A stretch of DNA of 64,000 bases, taken from Pirellulales bacterium. GTDB taxonomy: Bacteria > Planctomycetota > Planctomycetia > Pirellulales > Thermoguttaceae. The first letter of the stretch is position 1. Every line of letters begins with the position of its first letter. Shown in pieces: positions 1-10,856 of the stretch. The stretch lies in the NCBI GenBank assembly GCA_016928165.1, contig JAFGLH010000150.1, positions 1-64,000 of the forward strand, written 5' to 3'. Position numbers and translations under genes: made by a program. The notes under the pieces are model-generated. The model worked only from the letters and a program-made list of their open reading frames with translations, ran no database searches and was not told the DNA's origin.

Positions 1-839
1 AACCAATCGTGGAAGGCGCCGCCGACGCCCTCTGCTTGCGAAGTGCGGCCGGCCAGTTCCCAACCGTCGAGGATGGGGGCTATCGCCGGCAACTCGTGGC
101 GTTGCAGCCGTTCGGCGGCGGCTACTTGTTGCTGCAACTTCGCCCCGTCGATACCGGTGCGGAGGAGCATCTCCCGCTCCAGTTCGGCCGCTAGGCGGCC
201 GGCGATCACCTCGAGTAGATTCGTCTCGCGGTCGGAGAAATCGCGCGGATGATCGGCGAACACCCAAAGCGTTCCCAGCAGCGTAGTGGGGGTGGATACG
301 GGAACGCATACGGCGGCGGGAAAATTTTCGGGCATGTTCCAAGTGCGCATCGCGGGACCGTCGTCGAGCACCACGGCGTGGCCGAGCAGGGCCTCGAGGT
401 CGGCCAAGGCGCCTTCGAGCGGCCGGGCGGGAGCGGTCAGCCGGTCGAACGGCAATCCCCAGGAGCTGCGCAATTTCAGTTCGGTGGTGGCTTCGTCTAG
501 CATGTAGAGCGCGGCGGCGAAGCAACCGACCGCCTCGACGCCGGCTCGCAACACGGCCTCCAGACGCACGGCCAAGTGTTTCTCTTCGCTGCGGTGCGGA
601 ACGAGAGGAACGCCAGCGGCCAATTCGGCCTCGCGACGATGCAGGGCTTCACGCGCGGCAAACAACTCGTCGAGCAGGTCGGCAATCGAACCGGCAAGCC
701 GCTCGGCCGCGCTGCGGTCGATGCTTGATTCACTTGCTGCCGAGACGGACAATCCTTTCCGCCCTCCGCTCGCCAATTCATTTATGTATTCCATCGACCA
801 GCCGGTGGCCGTCTGGAACGAGCGGAGCAATTCGGGCAT
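1..839 (-). CDS. GAF domain / RsbU-type PP2C (SpoIIE-like) phosphatase, partial (runs off left edge)
   Basis: Minus-strand open frame reading MPELLRSFQTATGWSMEYINE...GTLWVFADHPRDFSDRETNLLEVIAGRLAAELEREMLLRTGID...LPAIAPILDGWELAGRTSQAEGVGGAFHDW; GAF-like, then the start of a SpoIIE/RsbU domain. Start codon uncertain; frame stays open upstream. Confidence 0.65.
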   Translation of the reverse strand, partial: MPELLRSFQTATGWSMEYINELASGGRKGLSVSAASESSIDRSAAERLAGSIADLLDELFAAREALHRREAELAAGVPLVPHRSEEKHLAVRLEAVLRAGVEAVGCFAAALYMLDEATTELKLRSSWGLPFDRLTAPARPLEGALADLEALLGHAVVLDDGPAMRTWNMPENFPAAVCVPVSTPTTLLGTLWVFADHPRDFSDRETNLLEVIAGRLAAELEREMLLRTGIDGAKLQQQVAAAERLQRHELPAIAPILDGWELAGRTSQAEGVGGAFHDW

Positions 840-1242
840 GCAGCCGAGCGATTCGATCCGCGGCCGGGCCGGTTTGGGCGGCTGCTCAGTATATAACTTC
901 AGATGTTTTGACTTCGACGTTGAACTGGCCACGATGATTTTTGGGGATGGTTAAGGTAGGCGGTCTAATAAACCATCCGTGGCCGTTTTTTCGTTGCAAT
1001 CGGCGGTTCCGGTTGAATCGTTCCAACCGAAATAGCGGATTGAAGATCCCTTTTTCGCCGGCGCTGCGCATGACACGCATATTCCGCAACCGGCATAGTT
1101 TAACATCGGCCGTCCCGAGCCGCGACGTTAGCCTGATTCGGCAAACAACAGGGGGGATTAGATTAAACCGACCGGCCCGGCGGATTGGCGGCACGCCCGG
1201 AAATCTTCGCTCCGCTTGCGAAGGAAGGACGCGCCCGGAAGA

Positions 1243-3567
1243 CTAGTTGAATTTGGCCTCCACCCTGGCCTTGCGCACCTTATCGACGAACTGATCGAAG
1301 TACTCTTTTGCTCCGATCCTCAACATTCGCAATACTTGGTCCTGGCGGGGCCTTGTTGTCGGCAGGGAGACGACAGACTCGGTTCGGTGCCACACGGCGG
1401 CCAGCTTTACCTTGGAAACGGGGCGACCCGCGCCGCCTGTTAGAACCACCGAAAACATGTCGGCGCTCTTGGATACTTTTATCTGAAGCAGCATCACCAT
1501 CTTGGTCGGGTCTTTCTCGTCGAAGTCCGCGTCGAGGCGATTGCTTGCGGGCAACTCCTCGACTTCGATGTCGAGTTCTTTGAGCGCGTCGAGCGCTTGA
1601 CGTTTGATGGTCAAGTTGATGGTGCTGTTAGGGTTCTGATTCGACTGAATCAGCAGGAACATTTTTTTAACGCCGGCGAGCAGTTCGTTGGGGCCTGGCT
1701 TGCGTTCGGCGGACGGTTTCGTCGGGTTCGGCCGCGGGTCTTCCGCTTTCGGCTGCGGCGCGCCCGGGGCCGCGGGCGACGGATCGGGAGCGGGTTCTTC
1801 CTGGGGGGGCGGTTCGGGCGCCGGCTCTTCGACGGGCCGAGGCGGCGTCTCGGCCGAGGGTTGGTCTTCGGGCGTTGGCAAATGCGTTTCGCTCGATTCC
1901 GCGTCGGACTCCAAAGGAGGCGAAAGAACGCCGGGAAGGGTCGTTGAAAGTTCAATCAACGGTTCCGAGTCGTCCAGGATCGAGATTTCGCCGGGAGTTT
2001 GTTCGCGTGGTGGTTCCGGGGGCGAAGAACGCAACAAGAGAACCAAAAGAATCAACAACGCGAAGACCCATATCAACGACGTCCAAAACCAGGGCGATTT
2101 CAAGACGGCTTTGATGCCGCCCGAGCGTTTGAATCTGGGCATGATCTGGTAGGGAAGGCGTCCTTCGTCGGGAGGGAGCGTCATCAGGGGATCGGACTGC
2201 GACGCGGCGACGGTGTCGGAGGGAAGCAGCTCCGCCAGCACGTCGGCGCGCAAGTTGGCCAGCGAAGGCTTGCTGTCGCCGTGAGGGTGCTTTTTAACGT
2301 GCGACGGCTTCTCTTTGGCGACGGACGGTTTAGCCTGTTCCGTCTTTTTGCCCTCGACGCCGTCGGAGTTCGGGGGCGTCGGTTCGTCCTCCAGCGCCGC
2401 CAATTCAAGCACCGAGGCCTCGGTTTCTTTTGTTCCGGGTTTCCTTGCGGTCTCTTGGTCCGAGGGTTGCTTGGACCGCATGGCGGCGGCCATCAGCGCG
2501 GAAATCCGCGAGTAATCGCCCCCCTCGGCCGACGCCTCCAGCCAGGCCTGGAGCTTATCGGCCACCTCGCGCGCCGTTTGGAAACGTCGGATCGGCTCCT
2601 TGGCCGTCATCCGCTCGATGAACTCGATCAACTCGTAGGGGACGTCGGGACGGAATTTGCCGACTGGCTCAGGTTGTTCCTTGCGGTGGGCCATGAGCAG
2701 TTCCACCAAAGTGGATTTGGGGAACGGGCGACGGCCGGTCAGGAGAAAGTAAAACGTGTGGCCGAGGCTGTAGATGTCCGCTCGGCCGTCTACATTGCGG
2801 CTGTCGGCCACCTGCTCCGGGGCGACGTAATCGGCCGTTCCCACCGCCGACGGCTCTCCTTCGGCGGTCTGCCACGGCCGTTCGCCTTCGAAGGTGACTC
2901 GCGCGAGTCCCAAGTCGAGAATTTTCAACACGCCGTTTGGATCGACCAGCAGGTTCGCCGGTTTAATGTCGCGATGAACAAAACCGGCTTGATGCGCGTG
3001 CGCCAGTCCGTCGGCGGCTTGGGCAATGAAGTCGGCGGCCTTGCGGTAGTCCAGCGGTCCTTGTTCTTCGACCAGCCGCCGAAGGTCCGGTCCATCGACG
3101 TACTCCATCACCAAATAATGGATTTCCTTGCCGTATCGAACGTCCCTGTTGAAATCGTATGCGCGGACGATGTGCGGATGGTCGAGCGCGGCGATGGCCC
3201 GCGCCTCGATGTGAAAGCGGGCCAACAGGTCGGGGTCCGATTGGTACTTGCTGGGCAAGACCTTGATGGCGCAACGGCGGCGCATCATTTCGTGTTCGGC
3301 CAGGAAAACCTTGCTCATCCCCCCCTGCCCCAAGGGTTTGAGGATGCGGTGAGGGCCGAGACGGAAGCCGCGATGTTTGCCCTTTAAGAGCATGTCGGCC
3401 TGCCAGCGGGTAAGAATTTCCCGCTTCACCAACTCGTCGGACAATCCACGAGCGCTTAACGGTTTGCCGCCGAACTCATCCTGTAGGGTCGGCATCAGGT
3501 CGTCTGGTACCAGACCACTCTGTCGGATGAGATCCAGGAATGAGTCGGCGGAATTATCTGGCGTCAT
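1243..3567 (-). CDS. PknB-type serine/threonine protein kinase, single TM, Pro-rich linker and extracytoplasmic tail
   Basis: Kinase motifs GQGGMSKVFLAEH, CAIKVLP, HRDIKPANLL, DLGLARV, GTADYVAPEQ; TM segment FWTSLIWVFALLILLVLLL. Confidence 0.92.
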   Translation of the reverse strand: MTPDNSADSFLDLIRQSGLVPDDLMPTLQDEFGGKPLSARGLSDELVKREILTRWQADMLLKGKHRGFRLGPHRILKPLGQGGMSKVFLAEHEMMRRRCAIKVLPSKYQSDPDLLARFHIEARAIAALDHPHIVRAYDFNRDVRYGKEIHYLVMEYVDGPDLRRLVEEQGPLDYRKAADFIAQAADGLAHAHQAGFVHRDIKPANLLVDPNGVLKILDLGLARVTFEGERPWQTAEGEPSAVGTADYVAPEQVADSRNVDGRADIYSLGHTFYFLLTGRRPFPKSTLVELLMAHRKEQPEPVGKFRPDVPYELIEFIERMTAKEPIRRFQTAREVADKLQAWLEASAEGGDYSRISALMAAAMRSKQPSDQETARKPGTKETEASVLELAALEDEPTPPNSDGVEGKKTEQAKPSVAKEKPSHVKKHPHGDSKPSLANLRADVLAELLPSDTVAASQSDPLMTLPPDEGRLPYQIMPRFKRSGGIKAVLKSPWFWTSLIWVFALLILLVLLLRSSPPEPPREQTPGEISILDDSEPLIELSTTLPGVLSPPLESDAESSETHLPTPEDQPSAETPPRPVEEPAPEPPPQEEPAPDPSPAAPGAPQPKAEDPRPNPTKPSAERKPGPNELLAGVKKMFLLIQSNQNPNSTINLTIKRQALDALKELDIEVEELPASNRLDADFDEKDPTKMVMLLQIKVSKSADMFSVVLTGGAGRPVSKVKLAAVWHRTESVVSLPTTRPRQDQVLRMLRIGAKEYFDQFVDKVRKARVEAKFN

Positions 3568-3699
3568 AGAGGTTGCGCGTGGGGCAACGTTCCAATAACA
3601 TAATGATACAATATATTATGATCGAGAACCCCCCGGCAGGCAAGGCGGCGTGAAACGTCGTCTTTCCGGCGCATTATTCGCTAAAACAGGAAAACGCCG

Positions 3700-5118
3700 C
3701 TAAAATTCCGCGTTGCCCGGCGTCCTGGGGAAGGGGATCACGTCGCGGATGTTCGCCATTCCGGTGATGAATTGTATCGCCCGTTCCAGCCCCAGTCCAA
3801 AGCCGGAGTGGGGCACGGTGCCGAACCGGCGCAGGTCGAGGTACCACCAATAACTTTGCGGATCGAGTCCCTGCTCCTTCATTTGCCGTTCGAGCAGGTC
3901 CAATCGCTCCTCGCGTTGGCTTCCGCCTATGATTTCGCCCACCTTCGGCACCAGCACGTCCATCGCCCGGACCGTCCGACCGTCGTCGTTCAGACGCATG
4001 TAGAACGGCTTTATTTCGCGCGGGTAGTCATAGAGGATCACCGGTTGGCGGAAATGCGTCTCGGTCAGAAAGCGTTCGTGTTCGGCTTGCAGGTCGTTTC
4101 CCCAGCGGGTGGGAAACTCAAAGCGCCGCCCGGATTTCCGTAGTATTTCGATGGCGTCGGTATACGAAACGCGGAGAAACTCGCTGGCCACGATGTGTTC
4201 GAGCGTTTCGACGACGGTCTTGTCGATCCGCTGGTTGAAGAACTGTATGTCCTCGGGACAGTATTGCAGCACGTCGCCGAAGAGGCGTTTTAGCAATCCC
4301 TCGGCCAACTCCATGTCGTCCCACAGGTCGAAGAAGGCGGCCTCCGGCTCCACCATCCAGAACTCCGCCAGGTGCCGGGGCGTGTTGCTGTTTTCGGCGC
4401 GAAAGGTCGGTCCAAAGGTATACGTCTTACCCAACGCACAGGCAAATGTCTCGGCTTCGAGTTGTCCGCTGACGGTCAGAAACGCGGGCCGCCCGAAAAA
4501 ATCCTTCGATAAATCATTCCCCCCACTCTTCACACTCTTCACACCCTTCTCACTCTCTTCCTTGCCGCTCTGATCGAGAGCGGTGACTTGGAACATCGCC
4601 CCCGCGCCCTCGCAATCGCTGGCGGTGATGATCGGCGTATGGACGTAAAGGAATCCTTGTTCCTGAAAAAACTGGTGGATCGAGTGGCAGGCGCGGTTCC
4701 GCACGCGGGCGACGGCGCCGAAGGTGTTCGTCCGCGGCCGCAGATGGGCGATCGTGCGGAGAAACTCGAAGGAGTGCCCCTTCTTTTGCAAGGGATATTT
4801 TTCCGCGTCCGCGAAACCGTACACCAGTATTTCGGCGGCCTGAATTTCGGTGGCCTGGCCCTTGCCGGGCGAGGACTTCACCAAACCCGCGACGGAGACG
4901 CAGGAGCCGGGCGAGAGCCGCTTGATTTCCGACTCGTAGTTGGGCAAGCTCGATTCGGCGATGACTTGCACGTTGCCGAAACAGGAGCCGTCGTTGATTT
5001 CGATGAAGCTCAATCCGGCCTTCGAGTCGCGGCGCGTGCGGACCCAGCCCCGGACGATCACTTCCCGACCGACGGTCTCCTCCCGACGTGCTTCGGCGAC
5101 GCTAATGATTTCAGGCAC
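3700..5118 (-). CDS. asnS: asparaginyl-tRNA synthetase
   Basis: OB fold [26 protein letters not shown]; class II motifs [25 protein letters not shown] and [37 protein letters not shown] start preferred over the upstream ATG at 5142. Confidence 0.93.
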   Translation of the reverse strand: MPEIISVAEARREETVGREVIVRGWVRTRRDSKAGLSFIEINDGSCFGNVQVIAESSLPNYESEIKRLSPGSCVSVAGLVKSSPGKGQATEIQAAEILVYGFADAEKYPLQKKGHSFEFLRTIAHLRPRTNTFGAVARVRNRACHSIHQFFQEQGFLYVHTPIITASDCEGAGAMFQVTALDQSGKEESEKGVKSVKSGGNDLSKDFFGRPAFLTVSGQLEAETFACALGKTYTFGPTFRAENSNTPRHLAEFWMVEPEAAFFDLWDDMELAEGLLKRLFGDVLQYCPEDIQFFNQRIDKTVVETLEHIVASEFLRVSYTDAIEILRKSGRRFEFPTRWGNDLQAEHERFLTETHFRQPVILYDYPREIKPFYMRLNDDGRTVRAMDVLVPKVGEIIGGSQREERLDLLERQMKEQGLDPQSYWWYLDLRRFGTVPHSGFGLGLERAIQFITGMANIRDVIPFPRTPGNAEF

Positions 5119-5235
5119 TGGTCTCACCCATGGTAAATGCAAAGAATATCACGAAGTGGCGATTATATCGAGTATCGGCGATTGGGGCCATCGGTTGATT
5201 TGATTGGAACCCCTTGTAGTTTACTATCGTACCCC

Positions 5236-6723
5236 ATGTTATTATTGTTTATGGGAAAAAGAATCCCGGAAAACAGGGCAAGCATGGCCAGGCTGCATGT
5301 AGACGCGTTTCTCGATTTCGTGCGGCGGAGCGGATTGATCGAAAAAGACCGCCTGATCGCCCTGCTGCGCGAGTTGAAACGCGCCTCCGACGGCCATTCG
5401 ATAACCGACACGGATTTCGTCGCCGAGCGGCTCGTCGCGGCCGGATTGCTTACCCGCTGGCAGGTCGAAAAACTCCTAGAGGGTCGTCATAAGGGGTTTT
5501 TCCTGGGAAAATACAAGCTGCTCGAGCACCTCGGCACAGGGGGGATGAGCAGCGTCTATTTGGCCGAGCACGTTCTCATGCAGCGCCGGGTGGCGATCAA
5601 GGTCCTGCCGAAAAACCGCGTCGAGGACACTTCGTACCTCGCCCGCTTCTACCGCGAGGCCCAAGCCGCCGCCGCGCTGGACCACCGCAACATCGTCCGA
5701 GCTTACGATGTGGACAGCGAGGGAAACATCCACTACCTGGTCATGGAGTACGTCGAGGGGCGCGACCTTCAGCACATAGTCCAAGAAGAAGGCCCCTTGG
5801 ATTTCCTTGCCGCCGCCGATTACGTCCGGCAGGCGGCCGAGGGACTGGCCCACGCCCATCGGGCCGGATTAATCCACCGCGACGTGAAACCGGCCAACTT
5901 GTTGGTGACTCCAAAGAACGTGGTCAAATTGTTGGACTTGGGGCTGGCAAAATTCTCCGACGAAGACAAGGCATCGTTGACCGTGGCCTACGATGAAAAC
6001 GTGTTGGGCACCGCCGACTACCTGGCCCCGGAACAGGCGGTCGACAGCCACGGGGTGGACCAGCGGGCGGACATCTACGGACTCGGCTGCTCGTTCTATT
6101 TCCTGTTGACCGGCCATCCGCCGTTCGTCGGCGGCACGCTGCCGCAGCGGCTGGTACGCCACCAGAAAGAGCCGCCGCCGGACATCCGTCTCGATCGCCC
6201 GGACGCCCCCCAAGAGTTGATCGAGATTTGTTTGAAGATGTCGGCCAAAAAGCCCGAGGATCGGTTTCAATCGGCCGCCGAGGCAGCCGAGGCCTTAGCC
6301 AAGTGGCTGATCGCTCACGGTCGTGCGATCGACTCGGACGGCAGCGGATCCTCGTCGGCAAACCTTATGGAGGAGCCGCAAAGAACAATACCGTCGCAGG
6401 GGTCGGCGACATCTCGGCGAACCGGCAAATTGCCCCCTCCGCTCCCACAACGGACATCCCCGATGGACCACCCCGCCGCGGGGAAAAAGAAGCCTTTGCC
6501 GGTTGCCCAGCCATTGGAAGAAGACTCCTCTTCCGAGTTTGTACTCGATGTGGAGACGCCCCCCTTGCCCATTTGGAAACAGCATGGAGCGCGAAAAGGG
6601 GGCGACATCGAATCCTATCTTGCTCGACGCAAAGGCTCGCCCAGGTGGCTCTGGTTGTTAGCGACCGCAGGTGCTCTACTGGCAATCGGGCTAATGATCG
6701 CCGCTTATCAGATTGCTCGATAG
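5236..6723 (+). CDS. PknB-type serine/threonine protein kinase with C-terminal TM
   Basis: [49 protein letters not shown]-terminal TM; start uncertain (5236/5251/5284). Confidence 0.9.
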   Translation: MLLLFMGKRIPENRASMARLHVDAFLDFVRRSGLIEKDRLIALLRELKRASDGHSITDTDFVAERLVAAGLLTRWQVEKLLEGRHKGFFLGKYKLLEHLGTGGMSSVYLAEHVLMQRRVAIKVLPKNRVEDTSYLARFYREAQAAAALDHRNIVRAYDVDSEGNIHYLVMEYVEGRDLQHIVQEEGPLDFLAAADYVRQAAEGLAHAHRAGLIHRDVKPANLLVTPKNVVKLLDLGLAKFSDEDKASLTVAYDENVLGTADYLAPEQAVDSHGVDQRADIYGLGCSFYFLLTGHPPFVGGTLPQRLVRHQKEPPPDIRLDRPDAPQELIEICLKMSAKKPEDRFQSAAEAAEALAKWLIAHGRAIDSDGSGSSSANLMEEPQRTIPSQGSATSRRTGKLPPPLPQRTSPMDHPAAGKKKPLPVAQPLEEDSSSEFVLDVETPPLPIWKQHGARKGGDIESYLARRKGSPRWLWLLATAGALLAIGLMIAAYQIAR

Positions 6724-6945
6724 TCTCCCCACTCTAGCCGGTGGCAAGACTGGGCCGAAGCTCGTTTTCAGTGGAGTTTGCGGTTTCGGGAAAATGCGCA
6801 TTCTGCGCGGCACTGGGGCGATAGCGAGAGTTTTTGCCTTGGTGCCGAGATTGTCAAATTTCGCGTTATTTCCGCCGATTTATCACGTATGTATTTAGGA
6901 CGCCTATTTCCTTCAGACTTTTTGTTCAGACAAGGGGGACACGTC

Positions 6946-8043
6946 ATGAAGACGTTCGTAAGGTTTACGGTGGCGCTGGTTGCGATCGCCATCGTCTGTC
7001 AAGCAGGGATCGCCCTGGCCGATGATTATTATTGGGCCGAAGGGGGCAGCCACTCGGCAAAGTATGTCGGCGACGAGAAAGTCGCGGATAAAACGGCGGC
7101 ATGCGATACGGGCTGCGATCCGGTCGGCTGCGGCGAAGATCCCAACTGTGGATACGGAGACTGCTGCTCGCCGTATCTCGGCTGCGACTGCTGCCCGTCT
7201 CGGGGCGTTGTGGGGTTCTTCGGCATGGATGCCTTCAAGGGCATCAGCGATAATACCTTCAACAGCAACTTCGGCGCCGTGGCGGGATTGAACGCCGCGT
7301 TGCCGGTGTTCGGCTTGGCCGACTACGGCATCGGTTGGCAACTGGGCATGAGCTACGGCGTGTACGATTGGACCGGCGGATCTGTTATCAATCCGCGCGA
7401 AAGCCAACAACAGATGTTCGTCACCACCGGCTTCTACCGCAAGGCCGCCGGAGACCAGCGCCTAAGCTTTGGCATCGTCTACGACTGGATGTTCAACGAC
7501 CATTGGGGGATCTATGGCGTTAATCCCACGATGGGTCAATGGCGTGGGCAGTTCGAGTGGGCCGTAAGCGGAAGCAACGCCTTCGGCGTTTACGGCTGCT
7601 TTGACGACAGGTATTCCATACAAAGCTTGACTATCGGTGAAGCCCGCGTCAGCTTGCGGAACCAGTCGCTGATGCAAGTGAACATGTTCTGGCATCACAA
7701 GTTCGCCTCCGGCGCCGATAGCTGGTTGTGGATCGGTGCGCCCGAAGACATTCGCCTCTATGGGAATGGCAGTTTGGGCAATCTAATCTTCGGCGCCAAC
7801 GTCCAAGCGCCGATTTCCGATCGATTGGCCCTTTACGGCAATGCCCAGTACATGCATCCTAGCGCTACCGCCAGCATGACCGCCGCCATGGAGGAAGGCT
7901 GGAACATCGGCGCGGGCATCGTGTGGTACTTCGGCGGGCACGCCCGCAGCGACAAGATCAACGGAAAGTGCTGGCTGCCCTACATGCCGGTGGCCAACAA
8001 CAGCACCTTCCTGGTCGATCAGGCGGCTGTGGTCCCGAATTAA
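6946..8043 (+). CDS. secreted/outer-membrane beta-barrel-like protein (DUF6666-like)
   Basis: Signal peptide MKTFVRFTVALVAIAIVCQAGIALADD, Cys-rich N-terminus, amphipathic beta-strand pattern. Confidence 0.7.
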   Translation: MKTFVRFTVALVAIAIVCQAGIALADDYYWAEGGSHSAKYVGDEKVADKTAACDTGCDPVGCGEDPNCGYGDCCSPYLGCDCCPSRGVVGFFGMDAFKGISDNTFNSNFGAVAGLNAALPVFGLADYGIGWQLGMSYGVYDWTGGSVINPRESQQQMFVTTGFYRKAAGDQRLSFGIVYDWMFNDHWGIYGVNPTMGQWRGQFEWAVSGSNAFGVYGCFDDRYSIQSLTIGEARVSLRNQSLMQVNMFWHHKFASGADSWLWIGAPEDIRLYGNGSLGNLIFGANVQAPISDRLALYGNAQYMHPSATASMTAAMEEGWNIGAGIVWYFGGHARSDKINGKCWLPYMPVANNSTFLVDQAAVVPN

Positions 8044-8083
8044 AAATTACGTCGAAGGGAATTACCCTCTTGCCTTAAACGTC

Positions 8084-8126
8084 GTTGGGGCGGCAGTGAT
8101 CCCAGCACTGCCGCCCCAACTTTTTT
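8084..8126 (+). terminator. intrinsic terminator, perfect 15-bp stem plus T6
   Basis: GTTGGGGCGGCAGTG-ATCCCAG-CACTGCCGCCCCAAC-TTTTTT, 40 bp after the stop at 8043; arm resembles palindrome family D. Confidence 0.85.
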
Positions 8127-8231
8127 CTTGCCATCCGTATAGAACAGATTTCAATCCGATCCAAATAGACGGCGATTTTCCTGGAACGGATTAAATTCGT
8201 ATCTGTTGCGGAAAGTCAGTCCATTGTAGGA

Positions 8232-8291
8232 TGCGTGCTTGCACGCACCGATATTTTGCGAGAAAACTCCCATGGTGCGTGCAAGCACGCA
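8232..8291. repeat. palindromic element family B, two mirrored half-units
   Basis: TGCGTGCTTGCACGCACC (8232-8249) and its exact reverse complement GGTGCGTGCAAGCACGCA (8274-8291). Confidence 0.85.
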
Positions 8292-8355
8292 CTCTGCTTG
8301 ATGGTTCCACAACAGAAACAAATTCCGTTTTGCGATTGAATGGTTGAATAACAGT

Positions 8356-8865
8356 TTACCAACGGTTGCGGCGGACCCGCTCAGGCAAATAGCGGTCTTG
8401 CGGTGATGGCTGCTCGGCGGGATAACCGACGACTACCAGGCTGTGGGGCATGATCCCCTCGGGTAAACCGACCAACCGCCGCAGTCCGTCCATCCGCCCC
8501 TGGCGCGGATATACGCCGGTCCAGACCGCGCCCAGGCCCAGGGCGTGGGCGGCCAGCAGCATGTTCTCCACCGCCGCCGCGCAATCGACGACCCAATAGC
8601 CCTCCGTTATTTCCAGGCCCGGATCGCCGCAGACGAGTATCACCAGCGGCGCCCGTTGCGCCATTTTGGCGTTAGGGTTGATCTCGCCTATCTCGTGCAG
8701 CATGTCGCGGTCGTCGATCGCCACGAATTGCCACGGTTGTTGGTTCCGGGCGCTGGGGGCGTTCATCGCCGCGGCCAGCAGCTTTTGCACGAGTTCTTCC
8801 GGCACCGGTTTGTCCGCATACCGCCGCACGCTGCGACGGCTGAAAATAGCTTCCATCGCGTCCAT
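8356..8865 (-). CDS. nitroreductase family protein
   Basis: MDAMEAIFSRRSVRRYADKPVPEELVQKLLAAAMNAPSARNQQPWQFVAI, NfsA/NfnB-type FMN fold. Confidence 0.88.
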   Translation of the reverse strand: MDAMEAIFSRRSVRRYADKPVPEELVQKLLAAAMNAPSARNQQPWQFVAIDDRDMLHEIGEINPNAKMAQRAPLVILVCGDPGLEITEGYWVVDCAAAVENMLLAAHALGLGAVWTGVYPRQGRMDGLRRLVGLPEGIMPHSLVVVGYPAEQPSPQDRYLPERVRRNRW

Positions 8866-8898
8866 GGGGTCCTCCTTTATATGTAACAGGCATCCGTC

Positions 8899-10605
8899 TC
8901 AGGCATTCATGTCGCTCCAGCGTTTGGCGAGTTGGCCGAAGATCAACAGCCCGATGGCTGCTACAACGCCGATTAGCGCAAACGGTATCCAAATGTAATG
9001 AGGCGAGTAGGTGTTCCAGAGCATTTGTGTGGCCTCGACCGCATCCATGCCGGTGACCTCTTGCAATTTAATCATTGCCTTGGTGCGCGAGACGCCGAGG
9101 GTTTGTTCTAGCATGGCCATGTTGCCGTCCCAGTTTTTTCCGACGCCGAAAGGCGTTTTTTCGGCAAGGTACCTCAAAGCCAGATTGGCCTTTTCACCGT
9201 AATTGCCGTATACCCAGCCGGCGATCTGCGAACCGACAAACAAGCCCACGCCGACGGGAACATTCAAGTATCCCAGATAGAGTCCTTTTTTTCCGGGTGG
9301 AGCTATTAGAGCCAGGTATTCGCTTTTCTTCGGACCGGTCATCATCTCGCCCAAGGAGAAGAAGAGTATTCCGAAAATCAGTATCCATACGCTTTGCGTC
9401 CACCCTGCGATGACGAGTCCGGCGGTTGCCAACACCATGCCGATAAGCATCGCCGTGAGAGTGCGCATTTTTCTGTTCAGCCAGGAGACGCCCACCACGC
9501 CGATGATAATGAAGATGGCGTTGAAGCTAATCAGAATATTTTGCGGAATCATCGGCCCGCGCGGCGTCTGTTCGACCCAGCTATCGTAGAGGCTTTTCGG
9601 CAGCCAATCCAAGCGTTTGGCGATCGGGCCGCTGTCGACCCAATCGGTGATGAAATTGGGCTGGGTGTCCCAAAGTTGATACATCATCATCCAGAAGCAA
9701 GACATTATTACCATCCAAAGAAACAATCGTATTTCAAGGATGTTCAACAGCGTCCGCTTGAGGACTTGAAATATATTCTCCGTTTTAGACGCGCCCGAGG
9801 GGACGTCGCGGAAAGTCAGCATCACGAGTAGATTGACGGAGCTGAACAAGGCGGAAGCAAGGAACAGATTGCGCCAAGCTTCCGCGGAATTCTCTTCGCC
9901 GTGGAAGCAACCCGGAAATGCGACGCTTTGCAGCAGGAACAGCGACGGCAGGAAATGGCCGACGAAAGCCCCGATGTTTACCACCCAGTAAAAAATCCCC
10001 CAACCCACCGATGAATTTTCCTTGGTCAATTGGTGCGCCAAGGAACCTTGAATGCTCGGTTTAAAAAAGGCCGTTCCCGTGGCAAGAATGAGAATGCCCA
10101 GGAAAAACCCCCAGAAGTTGCCGGAGCCGGTGAACGCTCCTCCTATCGAATGTAATATCCCGTCGATGACATTGGCGGACCAGTTTGTCCCAACGTCGGC
10201 ATACGTCAAAGGTGAAACCCCAACGGCGAGATAATCGGCCGCCTGGTCGAGGATCGGCAGATCCCGAAGCAAGGCCATCATTAGATAGCCGGAAACCATC
10301 ATCACCACAGAAAAGCCCATTACGCGCTTATATCCAAAACGATCTGCGATCCCGCCGGTTACGAGCGGTAAAAAACATTGAAATACAGACCACCAGGCGT
10401 AAATAAATCCCTTGTCGGTGGCGGTGAGGTGCAGGCCGCCGACATTGTCGGCCTGCATGATGTAGATGGGCGCAACCACGCGGAGGTTGAAAAACGCCAG
10501 CCGTTCCCACATCTCGATGACGTTCAATGTCCAAAATGTTCGGCTGAAACGCGCTTTTGGCGCGGACGGGTCCGTGGATGGCGTGTTCGTGTCTGTTTGG
10601 TTCAT
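8899..10605 (-). CDS. MFS transporter, POT/PTR2-like
   Basis: Multiple TM helices; RFSRTFWTLNVIEMWERLAFFNLRVVAPIYIM and TAFFKPSIQGSLAHQL segments. Confidence 0.8.
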   Translation of the reverse strand: MNQTDTNTPSTDPSAPKARFSRTFWTLNVIEMWERLAFFNLRVVAPIYIMQADNVGGLHLTATDKGFIYAWWSVFQCFLPLVTGGIADRFGYKRVMGFSVVMMVSGYLMMALLRDLPILDQAADYLAVGVSPLTYADVGTNWSANVIDGILHSIGGAFTGSGNFWGFFLGILILATGTAFFKPSIQGSLAHQLTKENSSVGWGIFYWVVNIGAFVGHFLPSLFLLQSVAFPGCFHGEENSAEAWRNLFLASALFSSVNLLVMLTFRDVPSGASKTENIFQVLKRTLLNILEIRLFLWMVIMSCFWMMMYQLWDTQPNFITDWVDSGPIAKRLDWLPKSLYDSWVEQTPRGPMIPQNILISFNAIFIIIGVVGVSWLNRKMRTLTAMLIGMVLATAGLVIAGWTQSVWILIFGILFFSLGEMMTGPKKSEYLALIAPPGKKGLYLGYLNVPVGVGLFVGSQIAGWVYGNYGEKANLALRYLAEKTPFGVGKNWDGNMAMLEQTLGVSRTKAMIKLQEVTGMDAVEATQMLWNTYSPHYIWIPFALIGVVAAIGLLIFGQLAKRWSDMNA

Positions 10606-10856
10606 GTTGCTTTTCCAAAGTTCGTCGCAGCCACAAATGGCCCGAGAACGGGTAACTCGCGATCTGAGCGCGGATGGCTGTGTTGCAAATGCTTATGTCG
10701 GCCGCTATTTTACTCATCAGCGGCATCGACCACAACCACGTAGGGTGGTAAGTTTGACCGCTGATCGGCGGCGTTGCGCGAAATGTGAATCTTGCCGGCG
10801 TTTTTTTGCCGACAATGTATTTTAGGAAGCCGATTATTCGACAACGGAGCGCGCGA

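Noticed and set aside
850-1242. Possible ncRNA or small ORFs in the 400-bp gap before the kinase gene
   Set aside because: No recognisable RNA fold, conserved motif or convincing coding signal could be seen by eye.
1999-3387. 462-aa plus-strand ORF antisense to the PknB kinase
   Set aside because: Arg/Gly-rich translation typical of high-GC antisense frames; the opposite strand has a complete kinase.
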